Shown: one piece after another, positions 44,116-52,607 of the stretch
Numbering within the stretch: position 1 is the stretch's first letter
How the letters are laid out: each line of letters begins with the position of its first letter
Assembly (NCBI RefSeq): GCF_027497175.1
Contig: NZ_CP114901.1
Location: forward strand, 6,076,001-6,140,000
Origin: Verrucosispora sp. WMMD573
GTDB lineage: Bacteria; Actinomycetota; Actinomycetes; Mycobacteriales; Micromonosporaceae
DNA: 64,000 bases
Direction: 5' to 3'
The notes under the pieces: generated by a model
Database searches by the model: none
The model's input: the letters and a program-made list of their open reading frames with translations, nothing else
Told to the model about the DNA's origin: nothing
Program-made: the position numbers and the translations under genes

Positions 44116-45240
44116 TCAGCCGGCGAGCAGTGTGGCCAGGCGTAGCGCCTGCGTCTCCCAGCGCCACTCCCGCTCCACCCAGGCCCGGCCGGCGGCGCCG
44201 AACTGCCGGGCCAGGTCCCGGTCGGCCAGCAGGGTGGCCACCCGGTCGGCGAGTTGGGCGAGGTCCCGACCGTCCACCACGTAGCCCGTCTCGCCCTGAC
44301 GCACCGCGTCCGGGGCGCCGCCGGAGTCGCCGGCCACCACCGGCAAGCCGGTCGCCGACGCCTCCAGGTAGACGATGCCGAGCCCTTCGACGTCCAGGCC
44401 CCGGTTGCGGGTGCGGCACGGCATGGCGTACACGTCGCCGGCCGCGTAGTGGGCGGGCAGTTCGGCCGAGGGCACCGAGCCGGTGAAGACCACTTCCCGC
44501 TCCACTCCGGACTGGCGGGCCAGCCGGGCCAGCGTGGTCCGGTACGGTCCGCCGCCGACCACCAGCAACGCGGCGTCGGGCACCCGGCGGCGGATCAGCG
44601 GCATCGCCCGGATCAGCATGTCCTGGCCCTTGCGGGGCACCAGCCGGGACACACAGACCACCACCGGCCGGTCGGCCAGGCCGAGCCGGTGCCGCACCGC
44701 GGCGCCGTCGACGGACGGGTGGTAGACGTCGGTGTCCACGCCGGGCGCCAGCCGCCGCAGCTCGGTCAGGCCGTCCAGCGCCCGGGACAGCCGGGTGCGG
44801 GTGTACTCCCCCAGGTAGGTCACCACGTCGGTGTCCCGACCGATGCGTCGCAGCGCCGTCCGGGCCATCGGCAACGCCGCCCAGCCGACCTCGTGGCCGT
44901 GGGTCAGTGCGACCACCCGTCGGATCCCGGCCCGTCGGCGCAACCCGGCGGCGAGCAGGCCGAGCGGAGCTGCCGCGCCGAACCAGACCGTGTCGCAGCC
45001 GTACGACCGGGCCAGCCGCGCGGCCCGGCGCGCCACCAGCGGGGTGGGCAGCAGCACCTTGGTGCGCTCCCGCACCACCTCGAACGGCTGGTCGGCGTCG
45101 AATTTGTCCGCACCGGCCCAACGCGACGCGTACACCACCACCGAACCGGCCGGCTGGCGCACCGCGAGGTTGTGCACGAACGACTGGATGCCGCCCGGCC
45201 GGGGCGGGAAATCGTTCGTCACCAGCAACGTGCGGCTCAT
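44116..45240 (-). CDS. pimB: GT4 mannosyltransferase, PimB' type
   Basis: A 374-aa GT-B glycosyltransferase. N-terminal LLVTNDFPPRPGGIQSFVHNL (~5-25), acceptor-side ALTHGHEVGWAALP, donor-side CVSRLVPRKGQD (~198), and CRTRNRGLDVEGLGIVYLEA (~270-290) with the E-x7-E motif, matching mycobacterial PimB' (Rv2188c). That enzyme adds the second mannose to phosphatidylinositol monomannoside at the inner membrane face. Micromonosporaceae make PIMs, so this role is plausible. The ATG has GGAGG 6 nt upstream; both lie inside a short upstream ORF that ends by ATGA overlap. The M48 protease gene is just upstream on the same strand. Confidence 0.88.
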   Translation of the reverse strand: MSRTLLVTNDFPPRPGGIQSFVHNLAVRQPAGSVVVYASRWAGADKFDADQPFEVVRERTKVLLPTPLVARRAARLARSYGCDTVWFGAAAPLGLLAAGLRRRAGIRRVVALTHGHEVGWAALPMARTALRRIGRDTDVVTYLGEYTRTRLSRALDGLTELRRLAPGVDTDVYHPSVDGAAVRHRLGLADRPVVVCVSRLVPRKGQDMLIRAMPLIRRRVPDAALLVVGGGPYRTTLARLARQSGVEREVVFTGSVPSAELPAHYAAGDVYAMPCRTRNRGLDVEGLGIVYLEASATGLPVVAGDSGGAPDAVRQGETGYVVDGRDLAQLADRVATLLADRDLARQFGAAGRAWVEREWRWETQALRLATLLAG

Positions 45241-45320
45241 GCCGGCCCTCCGCTCCGCTGCGGGCCGCCATGAGGCACCAGGACGCTGCGTCGATGATTC
45301 GCTCGCTGACGCTCGCTCAC
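45237..45320 (-). CDS. 27-codon upstream ORF bridging the M48 gene and pimB
   Basis: GTG AGC GAG opens a 27-residue frame whose start overlaps the M48 stop (GTGA) and whose TGA overlaps the pimB ATG (ATGA). It is about three-quarters identical at DNA level to the upstream ORF at 62083. Both begin M-S-E and end V-P-x-x-G-x-x-R-S-G-x-x-A. Its last third supplies the pimB SD (GGAGG). Probably a coupling leader rather than a functional peptide; not a recognised family. Confidence 0.55.
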   Translation of the reverse strand: MSERQRANHRRSVLVPHGGPQRSGGPA

Positions 45321-46576
45321 CGGCCAACCTTTCGGGCGTACGCGCGGGCGGCGGCGATCCGTTCCACGGTGGACGGGTGGGACGCCGAGTACAGGTATTC
45401 CCAGCGGGGCGGGTCGGGGTCGGAGAGGTTTACCGCGGACAGCCGCCGCTGCATCGACTCGAACGCCGCCGGGTCTGCGGTCAACGCCAGCGCGTGCGCG
45501 TCGGCGCGGGCCTCGACCCGCCGGGACATCAGCGCCTGCACCGGGGTGAAGACCAATCCGGCCACCGTCACCAGGGCGAGCAGCAGTGGAAACGCGCGCG
45601 GTTGGGCCACCGAGTCGACACCGGCCAGGCGCAGCAGCGGTGGCCAGGAGCCGATCAGGTAGAGCGCCACCACGGCGGCGGCGGCGCCGAGCGCGCCGGT
45701 GAGGGTGCCCACCGGCACGTCCCGGTCCCGGGCGTGGCCGAGCTCGTGCGCCACCACCGCGGTCACCTCTGCCGGCGTCGCCTCACGCAGCAGGTTGTCG
45801 TAGACCACCACGCGGCGGGTGGGCCCCAATCCGGAGACGTACGCGTTGACCGCCCGGGTACGCCGGGACGCGTCGGCGACCAGCACGTCACGCACCGGCA
45901 CCTTGTCGCGTTCGGCCAGCTCGATGAGCTGGCTGCGCAATGGCGACGGCTCCATCGGGCTGAACCGGTTGAAGACCGGCTCGACCAGCACCGGCAGCAC
46001 GAAGGAGAGCAGCACCACCAGGGTGGCGGCGCCAGCCGCGCCGAACGCCCACCACCAGCGCGGGGCGAGTCGGATCACGGTGTAGAAGCCGAGCAGCGCC
46101 ACCGCCCCGATGACGGCGCTGACCGCGTACGACTTGAGCAGGTCCACCGCCCAGCCGCCCCAGCCGTTGGTGGCCAGCCCGTAACGGGTGAGCACGCTGT
46201 GCCGCCAGGCCGCGAACGGCAGCGTCACCAGGTCGGCGACCAGCACCACGGCCAGACCGCCGAGGATCGCCTGCGCGATCCAGTGCCCGCCGAAGGGGCG
46301 CCCGGCCAACTCGACCAGGCGGCTGCCCAGCGGGGTCAACCCGAGAGCCAGCGCCACCAGCAGGCCGACGCCGAGCGCCGCCCATCCGCCGGGGCGCAAC
46401 GCGGAGCGGAACTGCCGGGCTCGCTCCACCTGCTCGGTCGGCAGGTCACGCAGGGCGGCGAGCTGTTCTGCCCGGGGTGCCGGTGGGCGCTGCCAGGGGA
46501 TCAGTACCAGTGCCGCCACGACCAGCGCGACGCCCAGCCCGGCCAGGGTCAGCACTGCCCACCCCCGCGGGCTCAC
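45317..46576 (-). CDS. M48-family membrane metalloprotease (Ste24/HtpX-like)
   Basis: A 419-aa membrane protease. Zinc motif VVAHELGHARDRDVP (~280-294) with the third ligand in RRVEARADAHALAL (~350-363). RAVNAYVSGLGPTRRVVVYDNLL precedes it, as in CAAX prenyl protease 1-type enzymes. About six hydrophobic segments surround the site (N-terminal ones at ~7-27, ~60-80, ~95-115, ~140-185). Likely substrates are membrane proteins; prenylation is not expected. The GTG at 46576 is preferred: GGGG is well placed and the hydrophobic region starts right after it. An in-frame ATG at 46681 would add 35 Arg/Gly-rich residues and lies inside a TAGGAT box. It couples to pimB through a 27-codon ORF. Confidence 0.85.
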   Translation of the reverse strand: MSPRGWAVLTLAGLGVALVVAALVLIPWQRPPAPRAEQLAALRDLPTEQVERARQFRSALRPGGWAALGVGLLVALALGLTPLGSRLVELAGRPFGGHWIAQAILGGLAVVLVADLVTLPFAAWRHSVLTRYGLATNGWGGWAVDLLKSYAVSAVIGAVALLGFYTVIRLAPRWWWAFGAAGAATLVVLLSFVLPVLVEPVFNRFSPMEPSPLRSQLIELAERDKVPVRDVLVADASRRTRAVNAYVSGLGPTRRVVVYDNLLREATPAEVTAVVAHELGHARDRDVPVGTLTGALGAAAAVVALYLIGSWPPLLRLAGVDSVAQPRAFPLLLALVTVAGLVFTPVQALMSRRVEARADAHALALTADPAAFESMQRRLSAVNLSDPDPPRWEYLYSASHPSTVERIAAARAYARKVGR

Positions 46577-46756
46577 CGCGCCACCCCGTCCGGCAGCGGC
46601 GACCCGCCGCAGCGGACGCGAACCGGTCCGTCGCCCGCCGTGCGCCTCATACCCGCCGCTCCTGTCGCCATGGGCGCCCATCCTATGTCCCGGGGTGAGC
46701 CCACCCCACGCCCGTCGGCCACCCGCACGGCGGGCTCAGGACCACCGCCGCCGGGC

Positions 46757-48190
46757 TCAGGACCGCGACAGCCGGCGCACCAGCGAGTCCGCACCCAGCG
46801 GGTACGCCCCGTGCCGGCGTACCCCGTCGGCGACCTCACGATCGGAGGACACCACCACCACGGGGCGGCCCGGTGGTTCGGCACGGACCAGCCGGCGGAT
46901 CAACTCGTCGGCGGTCTCACCCTTGCGGGAGAACAGCACCCGTACGCCTCGCGGGGCAGGCGGCAGTCCGTGCACGCGTTCGGCGCCGTCGAAGACCACG
47001 GTGACCTCGTCGCCGGTTTGCGCGGCGATCCCGCCGAGGCCGGTGACCAGCCGCTTGCGCTGCTGCTCCAGGGACATCTCACCGAAGCCGCGTTTGGTCA
47101 CGTTGTAGCCGTCGACCACCAGGTGCGCCCGGGGCAGGGCCAGCAGTTGATCCAGCCGGGCCGGGTCGTCGGTGTCCTGGGCCCGGGCCGCGGCCGCGGT
47201 GGCGGCCGGAGAATCGGCGAAGGAGTCGGCCACGAAGTCGGCGGGCAGCCTGTCGACCGGGTCCAGAGCCAGCTCCCGGCGCAGCCCGAGGGCGGCCTGA
47301 CCGATCGTCTCCAGCAGCAGCCACAGCCGTGCGTCGTCGACCGAGCGGGCCTCCTTGGCGCTGCTGCGGGCCGCTCCGGCCGCCGCCTCGGCCTCGGCCA
47401 GCCGGGCCCGGGCGCGACGCAGTTCGGCGTCCGCGTCGGCGGCGGCCCGCGCGGCCCGGCCCCGCTCGGTGGCCAGCAGCTCGTTCGCCCGGCGCTCGCG
47501 GGCCTGGTTCTCCCGCAGGGTACGGGCCAACTGCCGGGCCTCCTCACGCAGCTGGCCCAACTCCTCGCGCACCCGGGCCAGCTCGTCGCGGAGTTTGTCC
47601 GCCTCCACGCGGGCCACTGCCCGGTCATGCTCGGCCCGAGTGGCCCGTTGCTCGGCCTGCCGGACCAGTTCGGCCACCACCGCCGTGTCCGCCTCGGCGC
47701 GGACCGCCGCCCCGCTGGCGTCGATCAGCTCCCGCCAGCCGCGCGGGCGGGCCAGGTAGGCCAGGGCGGCCACCTCGACCGGGTCGGCGGCGGCGGGGGC
47801 GGTGCCCTCCACCACGGCCGTACCCAGGTCACCAGCGTCGGTCAGGACCCGGGCGGTGACCCGCTGCCGGAACAGCGGATCGGCGGCGAGCTGGGCGGCG
47901 ATCGCCGGCGCACCGAGCCGGGCGCGTCGATTCGGGGCGAACTTGGCGACCCGGCGCAACGGCACGGGCACCTCGTCACCGGGCAGACCCGGCAGCACGG
48001 CGGCGGTGAGCGAGACGATCCGCTGTCGCACCGGCTCGGGCAGGCTCGGCTCCGGCTCCGGCTGCCCGGACTCCACCGGCCCGGAGTCCGGCCCCGCCGG
48101 GGCCTCGGTGACATCGTCACCGGCCGCGGGCACCGCGACGACCTGCTCCTCCTGGGGGAGGTTGTCGTCGTGCGGCTCGGTGAGGGGCAT
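46757..48190 (-). CDS. NYN-domain (YacP-like) RNA-processing protein with coiled coil
   Basis: A 477-aa protein. An acidic N-terminus and helical domain (~45-165) precede a long coiled coil (~170-270, rich in Ala/Arg/Glu heptads). The C-terminal NYN/PIN-like nuclease domain (~330-477) has HLVVDGYNVTKRGFG, VTVVFDGAE, VLFSRKGETADELIRRLV and VVVSSDREVADGVRRHG, the acidic residues of a metal-dependent ribonuclease. The combination is typical of actinobacteria. RNA target is unknown. Upstream of M48 on the same strand with a 180-bp gap and divergent from the exonuclease/GIY-YIG gene. Confidence 0.85.
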   Translation of the reverse strand: MPLTEPHDDNLPQEEQVVAVPAAGDDVTEAPAGPDSGPVESGQPEPEPSLPEPVRQRIVSLTAAVLPGLPGDEVPVPLRRVAKFAPNRRARLGAPAIAAQLAADPLFRQRVTARVLTDAGDLGTAVVEGTAPAAADPVEVAALAYLARPRGWRELIDASGAAVRAEADTAVVAELVRQAEQRATRAEHDRAVARVEADKLRDELARVREELGQLREEARQLARTLRENQARERRANELLATERGRAARAAADADAELRRARARLAEAEAAAGAARSSAKEARSVDDARLWLLLETIGQAALGLRRELALDPVDRLPADFVADSFADSPAATAAAARAQDTDDPARLDQLLALPRAHLVVDGYNVTKRGFGEMSLEQQRKRLVTGLGGIAAQTGDEVTVVFDGAERVHGLPPAPRGVRVLFSRKGETADELIRRLVRAEPPGRPVVVVSSDREVADGVRRHGAYPLGADSLVRRLSRS

Positions 48191-48305
48191 GTGGCAAGTC
48201 TCCCACCGCGACCGGGCCCACCGCCCGGTGAGTGAGCCGATCTCTCATCCTAGACCCGGTAGTTGCCGGTGGGACGGATGGGGCGCGAGTGTCGGACCGG
48301 ACCGT

Positions 48306-48311
48306 TACGGT
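48306..48311 (+). promoter_or_regulatory. Putative -10 box of the exonuclease/GIY-YIG gene
   Basis: TACGGT, 7 nt before the ATG at 48319, with no SD between. Leaderless layout that favours this start over the GTG at 48289. Confidence 0.4.
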
Positions 48312-48318
48312 GCCGCGG

Positions 48319-50073
48319 ATGGCAGCACAGGAGTTCCTGCAACCGGCGCTGGCCGGGCTCGATCCGACCGTCGGCGGTGTCGACCCGGCCCTGCCGCTGT
48401 ACGCGACGACGTTCGTGGTGGTCGACCTGGAGACCACCGGAGGGGCTCCCGACGGTGGCGGCATCACCGAGATCGGCGCGGTCAAGGTGCGCGGCGGTGA
48501 ACAACTGGGGGTGCTGGCCACCCTGGTCAATCCCGGGGTGCCGATCCCGCCCTTCATCACCGTGCTGACCGGCATCACCCAGGCGATGCTGCTGCCGGCA
48601 CCGCCGATCGAGCAGGTGCTGCCGAGCTTTCTGGAGTTCGTCTCGGATGCCGTGCTGGTCGCCCACAACGCGCCCTACGACGTCGGCTTCCTGAAGGCTG
48701 CCTGCGCGAAGCACGGCTACCGCTGGCCGAACCCGCGGGTGCTGGACACCGCGGCGCTGGCCCGGCGGGTGCTGCTGCGCGACGAGGTGCCCAACCGCAA
48801 GCTCGGCACCCTCGCCGCGTACTTCCGCGCCGCCACGCAGCCGACCCACCGGGCCCTGGACGACGCCCGGGCGACCGTCGACGTGCTGCACGGGCTCATC
48901 GGACGCCTCGGCGGGCACCGGGTCGACACCATCGGCGACGCCATCGAGTTCGCCCGGGCGGTCACCCCGACCCAGCGTCGCAAGCGGCACCTGGCCGACG
49001 GCCTGCCCCGCTCCCCCGGGGTCTACATCTTCCGGGCCGCCGACGACCGACCGCTCTACGTCGGCACCTCGCGGGACATCGCCACCCGGGTGCGCAGCTA
49101 CTTCACCGCGGCGGAGAAACGCGCCCGGATCTCGGAGATGCTTGCCGCCGCCGAACGGGTCGAGGCGGTGGAGTGCGCACACTCGTTGGAGGCCGAGGTG
49201 CGGGAGCTGCGACTGATCGCGGCGCACGCGCCGCCGTACAACCGACGGTCGAAGTACCCGGAGCGGGTGGTCTGGCTGAAGCTGACCGACGGGCCGTACC
49301 CCCGGTTGTCGGTGGTCCGGGAGATCTCCCCGAGCGACCGCGCCTACCTCGGCCCGTTCGCCTCGCGACGCGCCGCCGAGCTGGCCGCCGCCGGTTTCCA
49401 CGACGCGGTCCCGCTACGGCAGTGCACCCACCGGCTGTCGCTGCGCACCGTCACGCCGGCCTGCGCGCTGGCCGAGCTGGGCCGCTGCCCGGCCCCCTGC
49501 GAGCACCGGATCTCTCCGGAGGAGTACGCCGCCCGGGCGGTCACGCCGTTCGCCACCGCCACCACCGGCGATCCGCAGCCGGTGGTGGACGCCCTGCTCG
49601 CCCGGATCGAGGCGCTCTCGGCCGGCCAGCGCTACGAGGACGCGGCAGTGCTGCGCTCCCGCCTCGCCGCGGTGCTGCGGGCCACCGTGCGCATGCAGCG
49701 TCTCGCCGCGTTGAGTGGGCTCGCCGAGGTGGCCGCCGCCCACCCGGCGGCCGGCGGCGGCTGGGAGCTGGCGCTGGTCCGGCACGGGCGGCTCGCCGGG
49801 GCCGGGGTGTCCCCGCCCGGCGTCCACCCTCGACCGACGTTGGCCGCCATCCGGGCCACCGCCGAGACGGTGCCACCCGGGCACGGCCCGGTCCCGGCCG
49901 CCAGCCCGGAGGAGTCCGAGCGGATCCTGTCCTGGTTGGAGCGACCGGAGACCCGGCTGGTCGAGATGTCAGCCGGTTGGTCCTCTCCGGTGGCCGGCGC
50001 GGCACGGTTCCGGGACCTGTTGACCAAGGCCGAGAACGCGGCGTCCCGGCAACTCTGGTCCGAACGCTCATGA
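48319..50073 (+). CDS. DEDDh exonuclease fused to UvrC-like GIY-YIG nuclease
   Basis: A 584-aa fusion. An epsilon-type exonuclease (~28-200) has FVVVDLETTGG (D-x-E), AHNAPYDVGFL and HRALDDARAT (H-x4-D). The UvrC-like part starts with GIY-YIG: PGVYIFRAADDRPLYVGTSRDIATRVRSYF runs over ~232-261. A region with RCPAPCE Cys residues and a UVR helix near 420-445 follow. No RNase H-like UvrC endonuclease or HhH domain is present. The same fusion exists in mycobacteria (Rv2191, Cho-like). It likely acts in repair or DNA/RNA trimming. The ATG start is chosen from a TACGGT box 7 nt upstream; GTG at 48289 is the alternative. Confidence 0.88.
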   Translation: MAAQEFLQPALAGLDPTVGGVDPALPLYATTFVVVDLETTGGAPDGGGITEIGAVKVRGGEQLGVLATLVNPGVPIPPFITVLTGITQAMLLPAPPIEQVLPSFLEFVSDAVLVAHNAPYDVGFLKAACAKHGYRWPNPRVLDTAALARRVLLRDEVPNRKLGTLAAYFRAATQPTHRALDDARATVDVLHGLIGRLGGHRVDTIGDAIEFARAVTPTQRRKRHLADGLPRSPGVYIFRAADDRPLYVGTSRDIATRVRSYFTAAEKRARISEMLAAAERVEAVECAHSLEAEVRELRLIAAHAPPYNRRSKYPERVVWLKLTDGPYPRLSVVREISPSDRAYLGPFASRRAAELAAAGFHDAVPLRQCTHRLSLRTVTPACALAELGRCPAPCEHRISPEEYAARAVTPFATATTGDPQPVVDALLARIEALSAGQRYEDAAVLRSRLAAVLRATVRMQRLAALSGLAEVAAAHPAAGGGWELALVRHGRLAGAGVSPPGVHPRPTLAAIRATAETVPPGHGPVPAASPEESERILSWLERPETRLVEMSAGWSSPVAGAARFRDLLTKAENAASRQLWSERS

Positions 50074-50202
50074 GCAACTGTCCGATCGGACTACGTCGAC
50101 TCACTTACTCTGTTAAGGAAGTGCAGTCCTGCCCGTTTCGAGGGTCTGCTCCCGCTTGCCGGAATCCGGTGGTGGCGCAGCAGGCGTGAGGGGGTGTCCC
50201 AG

Positions 50203-51990
50203 GTGGACGTCAACGCCGGACACGGCGGCGCCCTGGGCGGTGCGCTCCCGACACAGCCCGGCGAGCTGCCCCTGACCAGACGACTCCGATCGCTGCTGAC
50301 CTGGCCGAGCGCCGAGACCGAACCGGTCGGCCAGCTGGTACGCACCCACCGCGCCATTCACGCCGGCGCCGACCCGGCGGTGCTGCGCCGCGCATACACC
50401 ATCGCGGACAACATGCACCGCGGCCAGTTCCGCAAGAGCGGGGAACCGTTCATCACCCATCCGCTGGCGGTCGCCGAGATCTGCGCGGAACTGGGCATGG
50501 ACACCACCACCCTGGTCGCGGCGCTGCTGCACGACACGGTGGAGGACACCCGCTACACGTTGCAGGCCCTCGCGGAGGACTTCGACCACGAGGTCGCCCA
50601 CCTGGTCGACGGGGTGACCAAGTTCGACAAGGCGTTCTACGGGCAGGCCGCCGAGGCGGAGACCATCCGCAAGATGATCATCGCGGCCGGCAAGGACGTC
50701 CGGGTGCTCATCATCAAACTCGCCGACCGGCTGCACAACATGCGCACCCTGGGCGTACGCTCGGCCGCCTCCCGCGAGCGGATCGCCCGCAAGACGCAGG
50801 AGGTGCTGGTACCGCTCTGCGACCGGCTGGGCATCCAGACCCTGAAGCGGGAGTTGGACGACGTGGTGCTGCTGCACCTCGAACCGGACGAGCACGCCCG
50901 CATCGCGCGGCACGTGCACGACCGGCCCGGCTGGGACGGCTACCTCGCCGAGGTGGTCGCGCAGGCCAGGGTGGCGCTGCGGCGCAGCCGGGTGGACGCC
51001 GAGGTGGCCCCGCGACCCCGGCACCTCTACTCGATCTGGAAGGACACCGTGGCCGGCGGTCACACCGCCCCGTTCGACCTGCCCCGGATCACCATCGTGG
51101 TGGATGGCCCGGCGACCGATTGTTATGCGGCACTCGGCGCCGTGCACGGCGTCTGGCGGCCGGTGCCGGGTCGGTTCAAGGACTTCATCGCCTCACCGAA
51201 GAACAACCTCTACCGATCCCTGCACACCAGCGTCTGCGGGCCGAAGAACCGCACGGTCGAGGTGCTGATCCGCACGACGGAGATGCACCGCGCGGCCGAG
51301 TACGGGGTGGCCGCTGACTTCCGCTTCCCCCGCTCCGGCGGGACGACGGCCCGCCCGGGGCAGCTCGACTGGCTGCGGCGGGTGCTGGACTGGGAGCAGG
51401 ATGCGGCCGACCCTGCCCAGTTCCTCCACTCGCTGCGCTGCGACCTGTCCGAGGCGCAGATCCAGGTGGTCGCCGAGGGACGGCAGATCGTGCTGCCGGC
51501 CGGTGCCACCCCGGTCGACCTGGCGTACGAGCTGGGTACGGACCGGGGGGAACGGTGCCTGGCGGCCCGGGTCAACGGTCGGCTGGTGCCGCTCTCCTCA
51601 GAACTTGAGGAGGGCGACGTGGTGGAGATCTTCACCGAGACGGACGAGGAGAGCAGCCTCGACGCCGAGGTGGCTCCCCGTGGGCCGCGTCGCGAGTGGC
51701 TGGGGTTCGTCAAGTCACCGCACGCGCAGATGCAGATCAACAGGTGGTTCGCCGAGCACAGCGAGCCGGGCATCTCGATCAGCGACAAGGTACGCCTGGG
51801 CCGTGCCACCATCGGACTGGCCCTGCGTCAGCACAACCGAGGGCTGGCCAGCGATCTGCCGCTGCTGCGGCTGTCGGAAGAACTCGGCTACCCGGACCTG
51901 GAAACTCTGCTGGTCGCGGTCTTCGACCGGGTCATCGAGCCGGACGCCGTGGTACGTCAACTCATCGACCTGGTCGACCACCGTCAGTGA
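50203..51990 (+). CDS. RelA/SpoT homologue: active HD, diverged synthetase, TGS, no ACT
   Basis: A 595-aa RSH protein. The hydrolase HD domain (~35-190) is intact: FRKSGEPFITHP, AALLHDTVEDT, and KLADRLHNMRTL. The synthetase domain (~230-370) is diverged. HLYSIWKD and FKDFIASPKNNLYRSLHT replace the usual IYSIYKK and PNGYQSLHT, and VEVLIRT replaces VEVQIRT. A TGS domain (~425-480) follows, but the C-terminal ACT and Cys domains of full RelA are absent. Probably a (p)ppGpp hydrolase with weak or no synthesis. The start at 50203 has GAGGGGG 8 nt upstream; GTG at 50194 lies inside that SD. It looks like a second RSH besides the main Rel. Confidence 0.85.
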   Translation: MDVNAGHGGALGGALPTQPGELPLTRRLRSLLTWPSAETEPVGQLVRTHRAIHAGADPAVLRRAYTIADNMHRGQFRKSGEPFITHPLAVAEICAELGMDTTTLVAALLHDTVEDTRYTLQALAEDFDHEVAHLVDGVTKFDKAFYGQAAEAETIRKMIIAAGKDVRVLIIKLADRLHNMRTLGVRSAASRERIARKTQEVLVPLCDRLGIQTLKRELDDVVLLHLEPDEHARIARHVHDRPGWDGYLAEVVAQARVALRRSRVDAEVAPRPRHLYSIWKDTVAGGHTAPFDLPRITIVVDGPATDCYAALGAVHGVWRPVPGRFKDFIASPKNNLYRSLHTSVCGPKNRTVEVLIRTTEMHRAAEYGVAADFRFPRSGGTTARPGQLDWLRRVLDWEQDAADPAQFLHSLRCDLSEAQIQVVAEGRQIVLPAGATPVDLAYELGTDRGERCLAARVNGRLVPLSSELEEGDVVEIFTETDEESSLDAEVAPRGPRREWLGFVKSPHAQMQINRWFAEHSEPGISISDKVRLGRATIGLALRQHNRGLASDLPLLRLSEELGYPDLETLLVAVFDRVIEPDAVVRQLIDLVDHRQ

Positions 51991-52052
51991 CCGCCCGGGC
52001 CCCACGCGGTACTCGGCGTGGTCCTCGTGGCGCGAGCCCGCCTCACGGCCAC

Positions 52053-52058
52053 TAGCCT
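52053..52058 (+). promoter_or_regulatory. Putative -10 box of the Nudix operon
   Basis: TAGCCT, 6 nt before the ATG at 52065, no SD. Leaderless layout. Confidence 0.45.
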
Positions 52059-52064
52059 GGGGTC

Positions 52065-52607
52065 ATGATCCCCCGTACCCGCCGCACCGGGCGCGCCGTC
52101 GCGTACCAGGTCTTCTACCGGTTGCCATTGCCGGTCCGACGTCGGCTGGTCCGGATGGCCGTGCCCAAGTACATCGTCGGCGCGGTCACCCTGCTGCGCG
52201 ACAGTGAGGCCGAGGGCGCGGGACGGTTGCTGCTGCTGCGCCAGCCGCCCGGCCGGGGCTGGACCCTGCCGGCGGGGCTCCTGCAACGCGGCGAGAACCC
52301 CGCCGTGGGCGCCGCCCGGGAGCTGTACGAGGAGAGCGGTGTCCGCCTCTCCCCCACCCGGCTGACTCCGGCGGTGCCCAACGCCATCGTGCACGCCAAG
52401 GGCTGGGTGGACGTGGTGTTCACCGCTGAGGTGCCGGCATCGAGCACCGAGCTGAGCGTCGACGGCGCGGAGGTGTTCGAGGCCGCCTGGCACCCGCTTG
52501 ACGATCTACCGAAGCTGACCTGGCCGACCGCCCGCCTGCTGGCGTACTACGACATCGGTCCGCTGGCCGGGCAGTTCCCGCCACCGCTGCCCGACACGAC
52601 GCCATGA
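52065..52607 (+). CDS. Nudix hydrolase
   Basis: A 180-aa Nudix protein. The box GLLQRGENPAVGAARELYEE then SGV (~86-108) fits G-x5-E-x7-R-E-U-x-E-E-x-G-U exactly, so hydrolysis of an NDP-X compound is expected. An N-terminal basic helix precedes a typical mixed sheet (YIVGAVTLLRDSE, RLLLLRQPPGRGW). The substrate is unknown; the coupled sugar nucleotidyltransferase suggests an NDP-sugar. The ATG has a TAGCCT box 6 nt upstream. The stop overlaps the next start (ATGA). Confidence 0.9.
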   Translation: MIPRTRRTGRAVAYQVFYRLPLPVRRRLVRMAVPKYIVGAVTLLRDSEAEGAGRLLLLRQPPGRGWTLPAGLLQRGENPAVGAARELYEESGVRLSPTRLTPAVPNAIVHAKGWVDVVFTAEVPASSTELSVDGAEVFEAAWHPLDDLPKLTWPTARLLAYYDIGPLAGQFPPPLPDTTP

